Notes: generated by a model not told the origin, from the letters alone. A DNA stretch of 50,311 nucleotides from Bacteroidaceae bacterium (GCA_017615245.1 JAGAAL010000027.1:1-50311); one strand, 5' to 3'; shown: positions 17,016-27,092, numbered from the stretch's first letter. A program made the numbers and translations.

Positions 17016-17897
17016 CTACATCTCCTTCAATTTGTTCAAAACTCTCTGCAATACTTTCATTCTACAATTATTACCTTTGGTGGTCATCAAAAATCTCTCT
17101 CTCCAATAACGGCAAAGATATATTTGCCGGAAATTGCGTAAAGATTTTTCTAAAGGATAGCCATTCTTGGCATGATGTTTTAAGGCTGCCTGAATAATAT
17201 TCATTTCATAATCGAAATCGGGTTGACGCTCTGATGTGAGATGTAAATAGTGCATAGATTTATCATAACGGAAATTAGCCCCCCAACGATGCATTAATCG
17301 CCAATGTATATCATCTTCTTCACCATACATAAAGACAGATTCGTCAAATAAGCCAACATCTTCGAACATATTGCGTCGTACAAAGAAACATGAACCTGAA
17401 AAGTACTGCCAACGTGGTATATAAAAATCTAAGCGGTTACATACAGCTTCCAGCAGAGTACGCAAATATCCATTCATCATCAGAGTACACATAAATGAGC
17501 TTCTACTCTCACGCTTTTCTGTTAGCATCTGTTTCATTCCATACATACAAAGTTTTGTATCTGATTCAAATGCATTCAAGGGTTTTGCAAAAAAAGGAGA
17601 TGCCAGCCTCACATCTGGATTCATAATCAATATAACAGAAGCCGAACTATGACGGATGCCAATATTATTACCCTGCCCATATCCTCCATTATGGGTGTTT
17701 TTTAACAATACAATATCCTCTCCCCAAAGTTCACACAAGTCGTCAAACATTTTGTCCACTTTGAGACTGCCATTATCAACAACAACAAGTTCTATATCCT
17801 CTAATGGAATATCAGCATATTCTCTGATACTATTAATACAGTCAAATATGTCTTGTTCTGAATTATATGTAACAATAATAACTGATACTCTCTTCAT
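17016..17897 (-). CDS. Family 2 glycosyltransferase (rhamnosyltransferase-like)
   Basis: This 293-residue GT2 enzyme has the N-terminal VSVIIVTYNSEQDI strand, the donor site VVDNGS (about 39-44), NGGYGQGNNIG (about 69-79) and the metal-binding MNPDVRL (about 93-99). The NGGyGxGNNiG pattern with NPD is typical of the rhamnosyltransferase-like GT2 subgroup. The C-terminal third includes GEEDDIHWRL, likely containing the catalytic base. Its ATG overlaps the TGA of the preceding GT2 gene (ATGA, 17894-17897), so translation is coupled. Confidence 0.88.
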   Translation of the reverse strand: MKRVSVIIVTYNSEQDIFDCINSIREYADIPLEDIELVVVDNGSLKVDKMFDDLCELWGEDIVLLKNTHNGGYGQGNNIGIRHSSASVILIMNPDVRLASPFFAKPLNAFESDTKLCMYGMKQMLTEKRESRSSFMCTLMMNGYLRTLLEAVCNRLDFYIPRWQYFSGSCFFVRRNMFEDVGLFDESVFMYGEEDDIHWRLMHRWGANFRYDKSMHYLHLTSERQPDFDYEMNIIQAALKHHAKNGYPLEKSLRNFRQIYLCRYWRERFLMTTKGNNCRMKVLQRVLNKLKEM

Positions 17898-18931
17898 TGT
17901 TTTTTTAATTTATGGATTTTAGTTATTTTGTCTTTTATTCTATGTCTATACTCTATCAAATACGGAACCATCGGAATCTGACGTGCATACTTATTGGGCA
18001 TAATCGTTTGCAAAATCATAGAAGACCTAACTGCTAAACTCAATAACGTACCGTAAAAAACAGAATTCCGTTTTACTGTCTGAACCATCAAACGTGCATA
18101 TTCGACATCTATACCATCAGCCATAACACGGTTATAAAGGAATAACACGCCATTATATAATGCAGAGTTATATTTATCTCCTGAATAGTCCTTATACATT
18201 CTATAATACTTCTCAATGGCATATAGAGTACTGTTCTTGTGAGACAGCGAAGCAAATTTCTTAGAGACAGACTCTTTTCGCAGACCTATTCGATACCCCA
18301 AATCGGCTGGACAATCAAAATAACTATACTTTAGCCCCGCCACTATTGTCTGGACATTAAAGTCCGCATCTTGTAGCGACAATAAATTTTCATCCCACTT
18401 GATATTTGCCATACGCAATGAATCAACACGATATATATTATTCCACACGACGAAAGGCAATTGTCTACGAGCAAATGCATCTAGATCATCTTTATATATA
18501 GGATATCCGTAAGAAGATTGATGAGCGACATCGGTGTAAACATCATCTATAATAACTCCCGTTGGAAAAACCATAAAATCCAACAACGGGTTAGACTCCA
18601 TTGCACCTACTCTCGTTTCGAGGCAATATGGAAGGACATAGTCATCATTGTCAAAGAAAATAATATATTTGCCTTTAGCCTGTTCCATACCAATATTCCT
18701 ACATGTCTGCGCGCCTTTGGGCGAGCGATTACGTCGTATTATCCTAATACGAGAATCCTTGCACGACAATTGGTTTAGTACAGTAATTGTATCCTCATCA
18801 GAACCATCGTCAACCACTAATAATTCCCATAATTGAAAACGATTTGCTCTTATTGATTCTACCATATATAGAGTCTGTTTCAATTTATTATATACGGGCA
18901 TTACTATCGACAACATCGGAAATATAGTCAT
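17894..18931 (-). CDS. Family 2 glycosyltransferase
   Basis: This 345-residue GT2 enzyme has the N-terminal strand LSIVMPVYNKLKQT, the donor site VVDDGSDED (about residues 38-46), and a FFDNDD metal site (about 92-97). A long, mixed C-terminal extension of about 200 residues follows the GT-A core and ends in a basic stretch, which may bind the membrane or acceptor. Its start overlaps the end of the polymerase gene by 4 nt and its stop overlaps the next GT2 start by 4 nt. It clearly belongs to the same polycistron and assembles the repeat unit. Confidence 0.88.
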   Translation of the reverse strand: MTIFPMLSIVMPVYNKLKQTLYMVESIRANRFQLWELLVVDDGSDEDTITVLNQLSCKDSRIRIIRRNRSPKGAQTCRNIGMEQAKGKYIIFFDNDDYVLPYCLETRVGAMESNPLLDFMVFPTGVIIDDVYTDVAHQSSYGYPIYKDDLDAFARRQLPFVVWNNIYRVDSLRMANIKWDENLLSLQDADFNVQTIVAGLKYSYFDCPADLGYRIGLRKESVSKKFASLSHKNSTLYAIEKYYRMYKDYSGDKYNSALYNGVLFLYNRVMADGIDVEYARLMVQTVKRNSVFYGTLLSLAVRSSMILQTIMPNKYARQIPMVPYLIEYRHRIKDKITKIHKLKKQ

Positions 18932-20145
18932 TCTACATCGCTCTCCTTTCTTGCTTCATCCTGCGGAATTGGATATAAATCTGGATAATTATAAATCATC
19001 GCAAATAAATAAAAGACAAAGAACACCTTATAAACCTCAAAACACATCATAAACATAAATGCGACAGTACCGAGTAATAATAAAAGAGCAGTACGATCTA
19101 AATGATCCCAAATACGCTTAATTGCCACAACACAACAATAGACAAACAAAGCGATTCCTATTAGACCTCCATATATAAGAACAGAATAGATAAAGTTATG
19201 AGGCCCTATAGCAAAACTATTCATTTCTGTGACATACCAATCCGCATCGACTCGCCCCCATCCGATTATTGGAGATTCAGCGAACTTTTTGGCTGCAGCA
19301 TCCCACATTTCCGTTCGGTTTGTAAAGGTCATATCTTTTCCTAACACGTCTTGAATTAAATATGCAGCCAATTCGTTATTATGCAATTCTTCCCCTTGAA
19401 AACAAACAAAGCATTGGAATAGCACATAAAAAGCAAAAAAACTGACAAGCGCATATTTCAATAGTTTCTTGGAAGGTATAAGACACAATACACTATATAG
19501 AATTATATTAGCAATAGAATTCATAGAGCCAACCAACAACAATGTTATGACCGAGACCAAAGCTACACCTACAGTATTCAATATCCATTTCTTATTATAT
19601 GGTGTACATAATATAGAAGATATCATCGCACACATCATTCGGCATCCCATCTGGTTACGATTTCCGCCTAATAAAAAAGAATCAAATTCATCTTCTGCCG
19701 CAAACATCCAATCAGGAAAAACAACCATAATCACAAGATTAAGATATACAACCGCCGAGAAGAGTAAACATATCGAATACAACAGAGTTTTCCATTGGTT
19801 AGAATAATAAGCAAAGATACATAGGAGGCTAAATACTTCCATCACATCGTATAACGCAGTTTTTATATCTGTGCCCTGTATTGTCGTAAATACGACTATC
19901 GAAATCATATACATAAACACGGCCAAACCGTATTGTGACATCTTCATTCCTTTAATATACAGCACACTTACCACTACAAAGTTTAAACACATTAGGCCAA
20001 AGATCAGATATGATATCGGCTGCAAAAAGCCAAACACAGTAAACGTAATTACCATGCGTGTAAAAAGAATTACAGAAAACCATATCGGTAATACTTTTGT
20101 ATTTTTTATGTCAAACTTTAGCGGTATTGTCATGACCATAGACAT
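18928..20145 (-). CDS. O-antigen polymerase-like membrane protein (Wzy type)
   Basis: This 405-residue protein has about ten to twelve predicted membrane helices and one larger periplasmic loop (about residues 255-320). The loop carries the segment FTNRTEMWDAAAKKFAESPIIGWGR-like (about 277-302), matching the O-antigen ligase/polymerase pattern (R...W..a...i...PlfGwG). It would polymerise flipped repeat units in the periplasm. The neighbouring Wzx, Wzz-like and export genes support a Wzx/Wzy-dependent pathway. Sequences of this class are highly diverged, so the polymerase call rests on topology, the loop motif and context; a ligase cannot be strictly excluded. Confidence 0.78.
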   Translation of the reverse strand: MSMVMTIPLKFDIKNTKVLPIWFSVILFTRMVITFTVFGFLQPISYLIFGLMCLNFVVVSVLYIKGMKMSQYGLAVFMYMISIVVFTTIQGTDIKTALYDVMEVFSLLCIFAYYSNQWKTLLYSICLLFSAVVYLNLVIMVVFPDWMFAAEDEFDSFLLGGNRNQMGCRMMCAMISSILCTPYNKKWILNTVGVALVSVITLLLVGSMNSIANIILYSVLCLIPSKKLLKYALVSFFAFYVLFQCFVCFQGEELHNNELAAYLIQDVLGKDMTFTNRTEMWDAAAKKFAESPIIGWGRVDADWYVTEMNSFAIGPHNFIYSVLIYGGLIGIALFVYCCVVAIKRIWDHLDRTALLLLLGTVAFMFMMCFEVYKVFFVFYLFAMIYNYPDLYPIPQDEARKESDVE

Positions 20146-20149
20146 AAAA

Positions 20150-21040
20150 CTATAACTTAATCAAACGGCCCAGTATGTTTTGGAATTCTGAAGTATAAAA
20201 ACTATTAAAACCTGCAGAGGCAGTAAATGTCATTTCTCCGAAATAAGGTTTACCGTCTACTTCATAGAAATCAACTCGAATTTCGGGGAATCCCTTCGAT
20301 AAACGAGAAGCGGCATCCAACATAGAATCCAAGCTATATGGACGAGGTAACGGCTGATTGGCAAGTATATAATGAGGCAATGACACAGAATACTCAGGAT
20401 GGAAGTTCCAGTCTAAATCATATACGCCGACCACACAGGATTCTTTTGTCCGATTGTAACATGCCCAAATGTATGCAGGCTTACCATCAAACGACCATAT
20501 CTTATAATCAACCAAAGAAGTTGACTTAATCCGTTGTTTGGTATTGTCAAGTAATTGCTCTGCAATGATACATGGAATTATTTTATCATAATGAGGTTCT
20601 CCCATCGAACGGCCAAACTTAGAATCTAGCAAGCGAGCAAATTCTGCAGTCCAAAAAACAGTATCTAAAGATTGTTTATCTTTACAAATTAAAGCATCAC
20701 CGCTACCATGATTTGTTTTCATTACGAATTGGTTCGGCAACTTATCCCATTCAATATCCGTGGCTTTATCCCACTTTCCAATCAAAGGTACCAACATCTT
20801 CTCAAAGCCACATTTTGCGACATATTCCCGGACTCTGTACTTATCAGCCAATTCCGGCCATCGTGATGTATCACCATAAAACTTCAACCAGTTTATCTTC
20901 TCGTCAAGACTTTGCGGATTTTTCCATTTCAGAAACGTCCCTCTGGAACGTCGGTAATGAAGGCTAACCAAAGTCTTCGGTGATAGCCGTCCCAAAATGG
21001 CATATATAATATTCCAAATATAATTCATCATCAATTGCAT
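20150..21040 (-). CDS. TupA-like ATP-grasp protein
   Basis: This 296-residue protein matches the TupA-like ATP-grasp family found in polysaccharide clusters. Recognisable parts are the N-terminal NPQSLDEKINWLKFY (about 38-52), ADKYRVREYV (about 64-73), the nucleotide-binding FVMKTNHGSGD (about 105-115), YKIWSFDGKP (about 184-193), and the C-terminal EIRVDFYEVDGKPYFGEMTFTASAGF (split around 256-280) that supplies metal-binding Asp and Glu. ATP-grasp enzymes form amide or thioester-type bonds, so it may attach an amino acid or similar group to a sugar; the substrate is unknown. It sits 4 nt upstream of the polymerase gene and 2 nt downstream of the flippase frame. Confidence 0.8.
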   Translation of the reverse strand: MQLMMNYIWNIIYAILGRLSPKTLVSLHYRRSRGTFLKWKNPQSLDEKINWLKFYGDTSRWPELADKYRVREYVAKCGFEKMLVPLIGKWDKATDIEWDKLPNQFVMKTNHGSGDALICKDKQSLDTVFWTAEFARLLDSKFGRSMGEPHYDKIIPCIIAEQLLDNTKQRIKSTSLVDYKIWSFDGKPAYIWACYNRTKESCVVGVYDLDWNFHPEYSVSLPHYILANQPLPRPYSLDSMLDAASRLSKGFPEIRVDFYEVDGKPYFGEMTFTASAGFNSFYTSEFQNILGRLIKL

Positions 21041-21042
21041 TG

Positions 21043-22551
21043 TTATTTTCGTTTTATGATTTCACGTATAGTATAGCGTTCTTTCCTACACAATGATCCG
21101 TACCAGATAACAGGTAAGCATAGAATGGCAGAGACAATCAAAGTATAAATAAACCTATACTCAATGTCTATAAAACGTGTGAATATAAAACATGTCATTA
21201 TTAACATCAAAACCGGTAAAGCGACACGCATACATACATGTCCCACAAAATGTCTGATTGACAATCCTGCTGTATATTTCAAGAATGGCAAACGCAAACA
21301 TGCACAAAGAATTTCCACTCCAAGATAGCAATACATTGTACTCTCAACGGGGAACCCTTGTACCAAACAAATCCAAGCAATAGGTAACGTCAGAAGCTTA
21401 ATAGTATTGATGACTAAAGAATAGTTGCGTATTTTACCTATTGCCTGATTAGCTATTCCCAATCCAATTGTTATTTGATCAATTAAAGCAGCAATCAAGA
21501 CATATTGACAAAATACGACAGAATAATCAGGAACATTCTTCAGCCAACAATCCAAAACATGAGGCATTTCCCATACTAATGGAATAACTACTATCGCCAT
21601 AAGCAAAAAAGCAAACTTGCTCGCTGACTCCGACTTTGACAACATCAAATTACGATTAGCATTACCTTCCGACTTAACGATTTGAGGACTCATAGCATTT
21701 TGTACCGACTGAGCGACAAACTATACAGCGCCAGTCACCTGTATGGCGATTCCGTATGCACTATTAATAACCTCACCAAAGAAATGATTCAATACGACAG
21801 CCAATCCCTGTGTGCGCCCAACTATACAACCTGTACTATAAATGGTCCATCCTGCAAAGCTACTCATCTGACGCATCATTTTGGTGTCGAATCTTCTGGG
21901 AATGAGACAACATTCACTATATTTAAAGATTCCATAACCTGCTAATGCAACTAAATTAAACACAGCTATTCCCGTCACAATTAATGCATACACAACAAGT
22001 CGATCTGAGGGTATCTGATAAAGCGTGAAGACCAAGCCGAGTTTTAAAGCGCCATCAATAACATCAACAATTGAAATAAATACAATATTCTCCCTTGCAA
22101 TAAACAATGCCCTAAATGGAGCGGTAATAAATGACACAAACAACGAAATCACCAATATCAGATATACAGAATTTGCAACAACATGGCGCGACGCTTCAAT
22201 ATTTAAAATACCAGAATTGAACACCAATGGCCGGACAAGAACAAATAGGAGCACCAAAAGGATGCCCCATAAATAGTGAAGCAAAAGACCGCTTGAAAAC
22301 ATCTTATGAACACCATCATTATCTCCTTTACCATAAAGAAAAGAAAGATGACGCTGAGTAGAAACAACCATCGCATTTGTAATAAAGCCCAACATAGAAA
22401 TCACACCTCCAACCAAAGAGAAGATTCCATAATCAGACTCGCCCAAAGCATCAAGTACAATGCGGGCAGAATAAAGCGACATACCGATATTCAGTAATGA
22501 CCGTATATTCTGCGCCAGAGTATTAACTATTACACGCTTCGAGGAACTCAT
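21043..22551 (-). pseudogene. Wzx-type polysaccharide flippase interrupted by an in-frame TAG
   Basis: One frame of 503 codons from ATG 22549-22551 to the stop at 21043 is broken by TAG at 21721-21723 (codon 277). The N-terminal part has about eight helices and the family start NTLAQNIRSLLNIGMSLYSARIVLDALG (split here for reading: residues 9-36); the part after the stop continues FVAQSVQNAMSPQIVKSEGN and about six more helices. The joint length is normal for a Wzx/MATE-fold flippase, which moves undecaprenyl-linked repeat units across the inner membrane. Homologues have SQS.NAMSPQI exactly at this point, so the stop falls within a conserved helix. CAG to TAG is one possible origin. Neither half should be functional alone. 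Confidence 0.82.
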
Positions 22552-22616
22552 TGCAAGGTTTAAAAGCTATGGTTGTTATAAAACTTTGCACTATGCAAGC
22601 TTATTCACAAATTTAC

Positions 22617-23696
22617 TTATATTTTAAACATATCTGCTATTTGTCCTTTTAGTACAACTAAGGAAGTTACTATAACAGAAAGGAACAACATACCGATTAC
22701 GAATATCATACGCTTAGGGCCGGTAGGCTTGATAGGGACAGAAGCACCCTGCAACACAGTAAACGCAGGAACTTTTTCTTGCAACTTTGATTTGGCCGCT
22801 TCAAGCTGAGCTTTCATGGCTGTATATGTCTGATACTTCAATGACATATCGTTTTCCAGTTTGTCGCGTTCGGATATGTATGCCTGCAATATGATGTCTT
22901 TATGTGTATCTGAGTATTCACTATACTTCGCTAATGCCAAATCGTATTCTATTTTGGCATTATCAAGTAATTCCTGATAATGGTCCACATCCACACGAGC
23001 CTTCTCTGTACGATAATCAATAATAAATTGTTGTAACTTCATTCTTACCGAGTCTGCAATCGTTGCAGAAATAAGGGGGTCCTGATCTGTAACAACAATA
23101 CTAATCACATTTGTCTTTTTATCAATATTACACACAATAAGGTCTTTCATTTTCTCCACAATCCTCACTTGATTACGAGACAAAATAAATGACTTTGAGT
23201 GATTCTCCTCTTGATTACTTCCTGCCACATCGACTGGAGGCGACATTAGATTATTTATTTTGCTAATCAACCAGGTAAAAGGAATCTTCCATATTGCTTT
23301 CTTCTGATGCTTTTCGAGATAATCATAATACGATGTGTTTATCTCCCCGTCAAGACTCTTTATCTTAATATCGAATAACTGCACCAAGAAATCATTCGAT
23401 TCAAACAGTTCTGGATATAATAAGGGAAATATTGCATCATTCGATTCCATATTGCTTAAATCAAATCCCAATGAAGAGGCAATAGATCCAAGAGCACTTC
23501 CTGTTGTTGCATTAGCAGCTTCTGGAGCTAACTTCACAGTACATGTATACGTTCTTGGGACACAAAGAATCAATGCACTTGCTATAACAAAAGTTACAAT
23601 AAGAACTTTTACGAAAAGCTTTTTGCGTTGCAACAACAAGCTTATTACTACTCTCAAATCGATTACATCGTTTTTCTTATTATCCATCATACACAA
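22617..23696 (-). CDS. Wzz-like chain-length determinant (polysaccharide co-polymerase)
   Basis: This 359-residue inner-membrane protein has two membrane helices, near residues 30-48 and 330-352, enclosing a large periplasmic domain. The first helix is followed by the Wzz-domain segment YTCTVKLAPE. The periplasmic part includes a coiled-coil stretch around residues 240-310 (repeated Lys/Glu/Leu with A..KLQEK). The Pro-Gly-rich PIKPTGPKRM before the second helix is diagnostic. No C-terminal kinase domain is attached, so polymer length control would not depend on a fused BY-kinase. It sits between the export protein (10 nt) and the flippase (65 nt). Confidence 0.88.
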   Translation of the reverse strand: MCMMDNKKNDVIDLRVVISLLLQRKKLFVKVLIVTFVIASALILCVPRTYTCTVKLAPEAANATTGSALGSIASSLGFDLSNMESNDAIFPLLYPELFESNDFLVQLFDIKIKSLDGEINTSYYDYLEKHQKKAIWKIPFTWLISKINNLMSPPVDVAGSNQEENHSKSFILSRNQVRIVEKMKDLIVCNIDKKTNVISIVVTDQDPLISATIADSVRMKLQQFIIDYRTEKARVDVDHYQELLDNAKIEYDLALAKYSEYSDTHKDIILQAYISERDKLENDMSLKYQTYTAMKAQLEAAKSKLQEKVPAFTVLQGASVPIKPTGPKRMIFVIGMLFLSVIVTSLVVLKGQIADMFKI

Positions 23697-23706
23697 ATGT
23701 ACATTT

Positions 23707-26277
23707 CTATTTTAAGATATTTGCAATCGTTGCGACAACAGCTGCGATGGAAGCTGATGAAGAACCAATACTGAGAATTTCGGCCGTTGACAATTTATTC
23801 CTGTTCTTCTTCGATGGGACGACTATCTGACAGCCTGGTTGAATAACAGAACTGGAATGATGAGATAACAATTGTGCAGAACCATTCATATAAATAGCAT
23901 ATACACGGTTTTTACGGGCATTATCCCCATAACCTCCGGCACGCTTAATATAATAATTCAACGACTCACCCTTCTTATAACTAATAGTCACGGGGAACAT
24001 CACATCACCAACAATTTTAACAGATGCAGAATACTCTGGGACAACCAACTTATCTCCTGGACGGAGTGTAATATCTTCTCCTCCTCCAGGTTTTCGGAGC
24101 GCTTCCTCCAAATCGACAGGAATAGAGCCAATACCTGTCAAATTCATTTTCATATTAAGCAACTCTTCACCTTGTTCGAGGCTAAAACTCTGTTTATTGT
24201 CCCTCATCGACTCCTCATACAGTTCTATCTGTGATGCACGTAAAGAGGCTTCTTGTTGCTTACGTTCTTCTTCTGTCAATGTACGTTCAATATGTGCTCC
24301 TTTGGCATAGGCAATTTTTGACAATCCGCCAGCTGCACGAATCAAGTCACTCAACTTATAATCTCTATTTGTTATCAGATAATTCCCCTCGAAATTCACA
24401 CAACCTGTCACAGATACTGTCTCCATCGGTGAATATGTTGGACTTTTACGTACCACAACTACATCGAATGGCTGAAGAACAAATCCCTGCTCTCCATCAA
24501 CCACAAAACCATCACGAAGTGCAAACGAATAGGTTTCTGAGGTTTCATCAATATACTCCAAAGACTTGGGATCGAAATGACGGCGAAACACATCAACTTT
24601 CGACAAAGATGCAGCATCTGTCAGGCCTCCTGCTTGAAGTACGATATCTTCCAGCGTTGTATTGTCAGCATATTGGTATGTTCCTGGATATAATACCTCA
24701 CCAGAGATAGAAATGGTTTTACTCGTCACATCTTCTGTACGGCTATGAATATACAAAACATCATTTTTCTTGAGAGGAATATCGGGTACACTACCTTCGA
24801 GTAAGCCTTTCACATCAACAGGTATTACTTCAAGAGTCATATCATCACGTTGGCGATGCATGACTGCTCTGTTCAAAAATGCATCATCGCGAACACCTTC
24901 AGCAGCAGTAATAAGATCGCGAACACCACTGATACTTCCACCCATCTGATACATGCCAGGATGATAAACGGCTCCACGGATTTCCACCATATTCGAATAA
25001 CGTTCTACTACAGAATCTACATAAATAGAGTCTCCATCGTTCAGATTAAAGCCATTCATATCGAATTCACCTATGGTATGAATCGAATACTCTGCCCCAC
25101 TCTTTCGAATCAATCGTACATTCTTTTTATATGCATCACCGGTGAACCCTCCCGCGTAACTAAGAATCGTAGACACACTTTCTGAGCTTTTCATCTCATA
25201 GTACATAGGGCGCTTTACTTTTCCCTTGATCCTAACCAGACAATCGTACGATCCAACAACAATGATGTCATTGTCTTGCAAGCGAACGTCACCACTGGAA
25301 TTTCCATTTAAGATATAGTCATATACGTCGATGGAGGCAATTTGTCGGCCAGCTCGATACACTTTAATATCACGCAAAGTTCCGATGTCGCTGATACCAC
25401 CAGCCGTATAGAGTGCGTTGAAAGCGGTTGAAAGGGAATTCAAAGTATAAGTACCAGGCATTCTAACTTCACCCATGACCTGTACCATGATAGAACGAGT
25501 ATCCCCTACGGTGAGATTGATTTGCGAACCTTGATAATACTTACCCATCCTGGACTTCAGCGCACCATTTGCTTGTGCGACCGTCAATCCAGCCAATTTA
25601 ACGGGACCTATACCTTCGATTGTAACAGTACCATCAGGAGAGATTGTACCTTGGAATGTCTGTTGGGATGCTCCCCATACATCAATAATAACGGCATCGC
25701 CTGCACCCAGTCGGTAGTTTGCTGGAGTTGCAATATTCATGCTTGGTTGGAAAGAAAGGAGAGGATTATTGAACAAATTACGTCCAAACACCTGATCCTC
25801 AGTGTTCTCCAATCGACGATAATATGCCAAAGAATCAAGGTCGAAAAACTCTACCGCTTCATTCATTAATTGCTCTTGCTCCTCTGGGGTATAGTTATCT
25901 CGTCCATTGACACCTCGCACTTGGCTACGCACCATGTAGTTGTTCTGCCTCTGATATGACTCGCCGTTCAATTGCTTATCTGTTCGCAGACGATTATCTG
26001 AGACTTTCACGCTTGCACCCTCGAGCGAGACGGCACCTAACTGTTCTTTTTGGGCGGCTACTTTCTTCCTGATTTTCTGAATCTGCTCAAGTGTCACACC
26101 TCGCTTTAAAAGGTTTTGAACGATATCAGCCTGATTCTTGCCTGCTTGTTGCTGTTCGAGCACATACTGAATCACTTGATTATCGGTCATCGACTGTGCA
26201 TACATCTTGGAGCATGCCCCTCCTAAAAGAGCTATTACCATTAAAACCCAAAAACGTTTTATCATCGATTTCTTCAT
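23707..26277 (-). CDS. Outer-membrane polysaccharide export lipoprotein with multiple SLBB domains (Wza-like)
   Basis: This 856-residue protein has a signal peptide with lipobox LLGGACS (Cys about 22), a helical N-terminal region (to about residue 180), the polysaccharide-export domain (NYRLGAGDAVIIDVWG, about 188-203, followed by ISPDGTV), and about six SLBB domains recognisable by V.V.GEV..PGTY.-type repeats (for example around residues 265, 350, 430, 515, 620 and 790). A hydrophobic C-terminal helix (SIAAVVATIANIL) could cross a membrane. It would form the export channel in the outer membrane. The long SLBB-rich form is typical of Bacteroidetes compared with the about 380-residue E. coli Wza. 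Confidence 0.9.
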   Translation of the reverse strand: MKKSMIKRFWVLMVIALLGGACSKMYAQSMTDNQVIQYVLEQQQAGKNQADIVQNLLKRGVTLEQIQKIRKKVAAQKEQLGAVSLEGASVKVSDNRLRTDKQLNGESYQRQNNYMVRSQVRGVNGRDNYTPEEQEQLMNEAVEFFDLDSLAYYRRLENTEDQVFGRNLFNNPLLSFQPSMNIATPANYRLGAGDAVIIDVWGASQQTFQGTISPDGTVTIEGIGPVKLAGLTVAQANGALKSRMGKYYQGSQINLTVGDTRSIMVQVMGEVRMPGTYTLNSLSTAFNALYTAGGISDIGTLRDIKVYRAGRQIASIDVYDYILNGNSSGDVRLQDNDIIVVGSYDCLVRIKGKVKRPMYYEMKSSESVSTILSYAGGFTGDAYKKNVRLIRKSGAEYSIHTIGEFDMNGFNLNDGDSIYVDSVVERYSNMVEIRGAVYHPGMYQMGGSISGVRDLITAAEGVRDDAFLNRAVMHRQRDDMTLEVIPVDVKGLLEGSVPDIPLKKNDVLYIHSRTEDVTSKTISISGEVLYPGTYQYADNTTLEDIVLQAGGLTDAASLSKVDVFRRHFDPKSLEYIDETSETYSFALRDGFVVDGEQGFVLQPFDVVVVRKSPTYSPMETVSVTGCVNFEGNYLITNRDYKLSDLIRAAGGLSKIAYAKGAHIERTLTEEERKQQEASLRASQIELYEESMRDNKQSFSLEQGEELLNMKMNLTGIGSIPVDLEEALRKPGGGEDITLRPGDKLVVPEYSASVKIVGDVMFPVTISYKKGESLNYYIKRAGGYGDNARKNRVYAIYMNGSAQLLSHHSSSVIQPGCQIVVPSKKNRNKLSTAEILSIGSSSASIAAVVATIANILK

Positions 26278-26324
26278 AATTTCCTCGTAAGTATTCTCGA
26301 CTATTTTGAAGTTATTTAATCATT

Positions 26325-26357
26325 ATAATAAAAACACAAAGTCCTCCCAGAGGAGGA
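26325..26357 (-). terminator. Weak hairpin and T-rich stretch between sugar transferase and export genes
   Basis: On the minus strand a 6-bp GC-rich stem (26352-26357 with 26342-26347, loop of 4) is followed by CTTTGTGTTTTTATT. It lies 15 nt after the sugar-transferase stop. It could attenuate transcription into the export gene rather than end the operon. Confidence 0.4.
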
Positions 26358-26371
26358 TTTATGGCATGATA

Positions 26372-27013
26372 TCAGAATTTCTTTCCACCAACCACAGAGC
26401 ACAATGTTTCACCAATAATCCTTGCGTCTCCCCACAGGGTCCGGTGCTTTAAATATTCTAAATCCATGTCTAATCTGATAATCATCTTGTCCATCGTATC
26501 GGTATATCCATTATGCAAAGTTGCATTCGATGTCACGCCTGGACGGCTCATATACAGATTGACATAATCGGGACGGATCTCTAATATCTGATTGATAAAG
26601 TATTCGCGTTCGGGGCGGTATCCTACAAAAGACATCTCACCTTTCAGAACATTTACCAATTGTGGCAGTTCGTCCAAGTGATGTTGTCGAAGGAACTTTC
26701 CAACCTCCGTCAATCTATCATCATGCTCATGAGCTAATTGCGGACCTTCGTCTTCAGCTGTTGTCTTCATTGTCCGGAATTTTATGATTTTGAACATTTT
26801 GCCATCACGGCCGATACGTTCTTGGCAGAAAAATACGGGACCTTCCCCCTCTATTTTCTGAGCAATGATAATAGCAATAAATATTGGACACGTCAAAACC
26901 AATCCTATCAGCGCGCCAAAGAAATCAAAGACTCGTTTAATCGATTTCTCCAATGTACTCATGCCATCTTTTATTGTATATTCCGATTCTCTTGTCATTG
27001 TATTTTGATGCAT
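26372..27013 (-). CDS. Undecaprenyl-phosphate sugar phosphotransferase (priming glycosyltransferase)
   Basis: This 213-residue protein is the catalytic bacterial sugar transferase domain only (WcaJ/WbaP C-terminal type). One membrane segment (GALIGLVLTCPIFIAIIIA, about 33-51) is followed by GPVFFCQERIGRDGK (about 58-72), KFRTMK (about 78-83) and the conserved HHLDELPQLVNVLKGEMSFVG (from about 110, read across). It transfers a sugar 1-phosphate to undecaprenyl phosphate, the first step of repeat-unit assembly. It is the first gene of the minus-strand exopolysaccharide operon and has a leader of about 135 nt. It ends with TGA. Confidence 0.92.
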   Translation of the reverse strand: MHQNTMTRESEYTIKDGMSTLEKSIKRVFDFFGALIGLVLTCPIFIAIIIAQKIEGEGPVFFCQERIGRDGKMFKIIKFRTMKTTAEDEGPQLAHEHDDRLTEVGKFLRQHHLDELPQLVNVLKGEMSFVGYRPEREYFINQILEIRPDYVNLYMSRPGVTSNATLHNGYTDTMDKMIIRLDMDLEYLKHRTLWGDARIIGETLCSVVGGKKF

Positions 27014-27092
27014 TTTGTTAGTGCATACAACTTTTTTCTACGCAATTCATATTATTAAACGTAAACTCTCTTATTTTATTGTGAAAGACCTT

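Noticed and set aside
14630-21723. Recoding of TGA and TAG as sense codons, or selenocysteine at 14630
   Set aside because: TGA and TAG end other genes normally, such as the FGE-like gene (TAG right after the conserved GFRLAL end) and the ATGA overlap at 17894. No SECIS-like element or suppressor tRNA is visible here.
13405-27013. A mobile element carrying the AT-rich exopolysaccharide locus
   Set aside because: The composition shift suggests horizontal exchange, but no integrase, transposase, terminal repeats or tRNA-associated attachment site was found at either border.
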